Assembly: GCA_029817715.1 (NCBI GenBank)
Contig: JARUPY010000290.1
Coordinates: 4,154,001-4,218,000, forward strand
Source of the DNA: Melastoma dodecandrum
Lineage: Eukaryota; Streptophyta; Magnoliopsida; Myrtales; Melastomataceae
Direction: 5' to 3'
DNA length: 64,000 nucleotides
Both the position numbers and the translations under genes were made by a program. The notes beneath the pieces were generated by a model. The model was not told the origin of the DNA. It worked only from the letters and a program-made list of their open reading frames with translations, and did no database searches. Positions 59,915 through 64,000 of the stretch are shown here, one piece after another (positions within the stretch are counted from its first letter, which is position 1; each line of letters opens with the position of its first letter).

Positions 59915-62430
59915 TCTCTTTCATAAAAAGACAACAAATAGAAAAGTTCCCAAAAATTATATCATCTATTCGATTGATGTTTATGATGATGATTCAGACT
60001 AATTGGCTCAAGAGAGAACTCACAACATTCACCCGGATAACACGACAACCATAAGGATGCATAGAAAGGGTGGGGACTTGACCACGAAAAGGAGATATTA
60101 TGAATCCAAATCCTTTCAGTCGGCACACATTCTATGCACTTTTTGTGTTACATGATTCCCGTTTTGATCACGCACACATTGAATAACATGTCCATCGAGC
60201 TCTTGAACCAGACTTGTCTTCTAGTCTAATTCAAATAAATTCAAGGACTTGAAAAGGAAAAGACAAGAAAAACATAATGAAAGATGGACGGATTAAAATG
60301 AACAAAGAAAAGAAAACAGATGATGATAATTGTAGGAGGGTGAGATTAAGAGGGAGGGACAGGTGGATGTGTTAAAAGATTATATTAAAGGGGTGGTGGT
60401 CGAGATTCCGCTATTGTTAATAAAATATAAATGATTTGGTCATGACATAGACGTAGACAATAGAAATGATAACGTCCCCTCCCCCGGGCTGTAATCGTAT
60501 GGAATAATTAACAAGTGGAACACACGTATCACAAGATACCATCTCTTATAATCCGTTGCAAAAAGAGATAATAATAATAATTAGTTATCCTTATTCTTTC
60601 TTCTTCTTCCGCCGCTGCTGAGTTTAGGGGTGTAATATTAATATAGCAGAAATAAAAGGAAATGGAGAGGAAGTGGGATGTCACTGTCTCAGCCTGTAGG
60701 AGTCTTCGAACTCCTGAGCAGGTTTCAAGGTTAGGTATGTATAGTAAGTACGTGGAACCTGAAACTATTATGTAATGGTCATTTTTTTTATTTTTAGAAT
60801 CTAGAACCAACTATGTGGCTTAAAGAACCACCCAAGAATAAACGCGTCGTTTCTCGTAGCGGTTCTGGTACCATGTCCTTATGTGACACTTCCACATAAA
60901 TTTCACCAGATTATTCCAATCAAAGCTCAAGTGAATTGGTCAAGGCCTCGGGAAGAGGGCAAGGGCAAGGGGATGACGGGTTCGGGTGCCCGTAAAGAGA
61001 CACCTGTCAACCACCTATAAATATAAACAAGATATATTTACAATTTTAAGATAAAAATTATTTATACAAGTAGAGAATATATATCATATAAAGATATTAT
61101 AAAAATATATTACATAAATTATATATTGAAATATTGTGTCAGGTTTCAGGCTTTCCAGGTTGGACCTCGGAATCGTGGTACTGTCGGTTTTAAAAAATTT
61201 AGAACCTAAGACATATCGGTTTTTTCGAGAACCTATACTGACACCGACCATATGATACCGATTTCGACCGGTTACCGGTTTTATCTGAAACCTATGCTCG
61301 CCCCTGCTCCGCATCATCTCGGGGGAACTTCATACGACACCAAGTAATGAAGCAACCTAACGACTCTCCCAATAATTTTGTAATTGGGGTTTTTCCAGGT
61401 TATACCTTTACTTGATAGTAAAAGTTCTTTAGCACCTCATGTACATATACAGGACGAGTCGACGTTTCTACCGAAATCTTCTAGTTGACCTACTTCTAGG
61501 CCATTATTTTCCAAACCCCCCGAACTCAGTTTTTAACAAATTTCAAAAACGAATGCTGCAAAACGCAAAATATTTGCACGACCAATCATAACCATATTAC
61601 CTCAGTCAAAATCACAATAAATATTAATAAAACATGAATGGATAGGTCATGACATAGACACGAAAACAACCCCTCCCCCGCGGCCATTTTAACTTAAAAC
61701 TTGTAATCATGTGGAATATTGTATCAGTTAATAAGTGTAAGACACGTATCGCACGATACCTTTTTTTTTTTATAATAATCCATTGCAAAAAAAGAAATAA
61801 AAAGACATTTGCAGAATATTGGGGGCGCTTTCCTCTATTAACAAAACTTGTAATCAATCAATCACATGGAATGATAAAAATATTATTATTATTATTCTTT
61901 CTGCTGTTGCGATTGACATAACAAAGTCAAACGGAGAAACGAAAGCAAAAGGAGACGGGAAGGCTCCCATACTTAAAAAGAGTTTGAGTTCAATGAATTA
62001 TTTTTTAGTAAAAATATTCCGCCGTTCAAGAAATTCGAACTTTCAAAAAAATTCTTTGTAAAATTTGTCAGTAAGTTTGAGAAGAAGCTCTTAATCATCG
62101 TTGCACCATGGTGAGGGTTAACTCGGGTTTTATAAACCCGTTTTCTTTATAATTAAATCGGGTATTCTGACTTCGACTTCTTTGATATATATAATTTTTT
62201 CTCATTTCAATATTAGATTTTCTGACTCCCATTTCGGGATATTATTTATCAAAATTTTATACTATTTAACGAAATAGTTTCGTAATTGCGAAATAAAACT
62301 TAAAGAATATCAATACTTCATTCTTGTTTTGTCCGACTCCAAGGAAACAAGTGACATATCACCCAACACCTTCGTGCCCTCTTTAAGAAATTTCATGCAG
62401 AAGTGATTACATCAAATTTACATTCAGGAT
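59915..62430. other. Intergenic region with a local duplication and repeat fragments
   Basis: No gene recognised. About 60437-60620 and 61644-61920 are degenerate direct copies (GGTCATGACATAGAC, CCCCTCCCCCG, ACACGTATCRCACGATACC, ATCCRTTGCAAAAA). A segment at about 61140-61304 rich in AACCGGT/CGGTTTT phrases and ending GCCCCTG on the plus strand resembles non-autonomous hAT elements, but I could not place the other end. Confidence 0.45.
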
Positions 62431-62909
62431 AGCAACGAAACTTAGTAGTATTGAGATCAAAGTCAACACTTTTGTCTCTTAATGGATTTTATTTTGAAGG
62501 GGGGGGGGAGGGGGGATTTGTTTGGTTCCAAAACGAAAACCCCGTATAAATATTATAAGTATGATTCGTTCATAACGACAATTTCGCGTATCTTATGGTA
62601 AAAGTAAAGGTTTGTGTCCTCCGATAAATGTAATTTTGTTCCAAATTAACTTTTCAATTAATTAATGATAAAAGAAATCATTAAGATTAACTTTTCAATT
62701 AATTAGTGATGATGGATGGATGGGGGTAGATCGTATTGGAAAGCCTCAGTCCTCAGTTTCACAGTTCAGCAGAGGGGTGGAGAATTATTACTAAACTATT
62801 AGAACGAGGAGGTCCACCTCCACAACTCCTCTATAAATAATAACAAAAACTCACCTCCTCTCCACCCCACCACCACCACCTTCTCCTTTGCTATTCACCA
62901 AAATAAAAT
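62431..62909 (+). promoter_or_regulatory. Promoter and leader of the second cyclase gene
   Basis: TATAAATA at 62832-62839 is 78 bases before the start codon, matching the first copy (80 bases). A G-rich run (about 62499-62514) and a 24-base direct duplication of ATTAACTTTTCAATTAATTA-type sequence (62646-62708) are found only here. Confidence 0.7.
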
Positions 62910-64000
62910 ATGTGGAGGCTCAAGATCGCCGATCCCGGCAACGACCCTTACCTCTACTCCATCAACAACTGTGTCGGTCGCCAGACCTGGGAGTTTGACC
63001 CACTCGCCGGCGCCCCTGAGGAGCTCGCCGAGGTCGAACGCGCCCGGCGCCACTTCTACGACAACCGTCACCGCGTCAAGCCCAACTCCGACCTCCTCTG
63101 GCGTATGCAGTTCCTCAGGGATAACAACTTCCGCCAGACACTGGATGTGGTACGCGTCGATGACGGGGAGGACATCACCTACGACAAGGCCTCCACATCC
63201 CTCAAGAGGGCTGTCCGCTTCTTCTCTGCCCTCCAGGCCCCCGACGGACACTGGCCCACGGAGATTGCTGGCCCCCTCTTCTTCCTCCCTCCCCTCGTCA
63301 TGTGCCTCTACATCACCGGCCACCTCAACTCCGTTTTCCCAGCCCAACACCGCAAGGAGATCCTCCGTTACATCTACTGCCACCAGAGCGAGGACGGCGG
63401 ATGGGGCCTTCACATCGAGGGACACAGCACCATGTTCTGCACAGTCCTTAGCTACATTTGTATGCGTATCCTCGGGGAGGGCCCCGAAGGTGGCCAGGAC
63501 AACTCCTGCGCCAGGGCCCGCAAGTGGATCCTCGACCATGGCGGGGTCACTTACATCCCTTCCTGGGGGAAGACCTGGCTTTCGGTTAAGCCTCTCTCTC
63601 TCTTATCCTAAACACGTCATCTTTGTCTCCATGGGAACGTACACTAAGTCTCACTTTCCCTGCTCGGCCGTTTTTGGCTTCCTCGGACAGATACTTGGCG
63701 TCTTCGACTGGTCCGGAACCAACCCGATGCCCCCTGAGTTCTGGATCCTCCCTTCTTTCCTACCCATGCACCCCGGTACGTCGGTTTCTTCCCTCCACGC
63801 ATCGGCTTCTCGCCCATCCTTCCGTTTCCCGTCGTCACGACACTGTTCCCTTCGACTTGGTGATGCAGCTAAGATGTGGTGCTACAGTCGCACGGTGTAC
63901 ATGCCAATGTCCTACTTGTATGGGAAAAGGTTCGTGGGCCCAAAAACGCCCCTTGTTCTGCAGTTGAGAGATGAACTGCACACACAGCCTTATGACACCA
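62910..64000 (+). CDS. bAS: Second beta-amyrin synthase-like cyclase, 5' part
   Basis: Tandem paralogue of the gene at 41088. Exons 62910-63584, 63691-63775 and 63869 to the window edge have the same lengths and phases, and intron 1 is 106 bases in both. The first exon differs from copy 1 at about 8 of 225 residues (for example Pro9 for Arg9, Thr174 for Ile174). Exon 3 differs at 4 of its first 44: MWCYSR (Ser260 for Cys260), Thr262 for Leu262, Lys279 for Ile279 in VGPITP, and Leu284 for Arg284. Ser260 and Lys279 depart from the family consensus as I know it. The frame is open to the edge, so it may be functional with an altered product, or be decaying. The catalytic DCTAE region lies outside the window. 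Confidence 0.93.

Overview
This is plant nuclear DNA. Every intact gene is split by short GT/AG introns, and the products are plant-typical: a p300/CBP-like HAC acetyltransferase without a bromodomain, the chloroplast factor HCF173, and beta-amyrin-type oxidosqualene cyclases. Plant LTR retrotransposons and Mutator-like elements (MULEs) fill the gaps. A flowering plant, most likely a eudicot, fits best; I cannot name the species.

Layout. (1) 1-1349: 5' part of a ribosomal protein L18a gene (minus strand, running off the left edge), divergent from a possible small first exon on the plus strand. (2) 1489-17.1 kb: repeats. A cluster of short GC-rich palindromes is split by an 11.5-kb LTR retrotransposon (2298-13834) that has 2.8-kb LTRs, a GCGCC target duplication and a tRNA-Arg-type primer site, but no gag or pol. 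Next come a telomere-like degenerate tract and a MULE transposase ORF (14567-16933) whose C-terminal SWIM zinc finger is broken. (3) 17725-27519: complete HAC1-type gene, 16 coding exons, 1719 aa. (4) 28859-32447: complete HCF173 gene, 12 exons, 566 aa. (5) 34664-40283: Athila-type Ty3/gypsy deletion derivative, minus strand, CCTCC target duplication. (6) 41088-44628: intact beta-amyrin-synthase-like cyclase, 14 exons, 757 aa. (7) 44920-47329: MULE deletion derivative with about 190-bp terminal inverted repeats. (8) 49376-59909: Sirevirus-type Ty1/copia element, minus strand, with a decayed env-like ORF. (9) 62910-64000: first three exons of a second cyclase copy, cut by the window edge.

Functionally, HAC1 (chromatin), HCF173 (photosystem II D1 synthesis) and L18a (ribosome) are unlinked housekeeping genes. 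The cyclase pair is a recent tandem duplication pushed apart by transposons. The second copy already differs at usually conserved residues near the MWCYCR product-specificity motif. I see no cytochrome P450 or glycosyltransferase here that would make a triterpene cluster.

The least explained structure is the palindrome array on both sides of the large retrotransposon.
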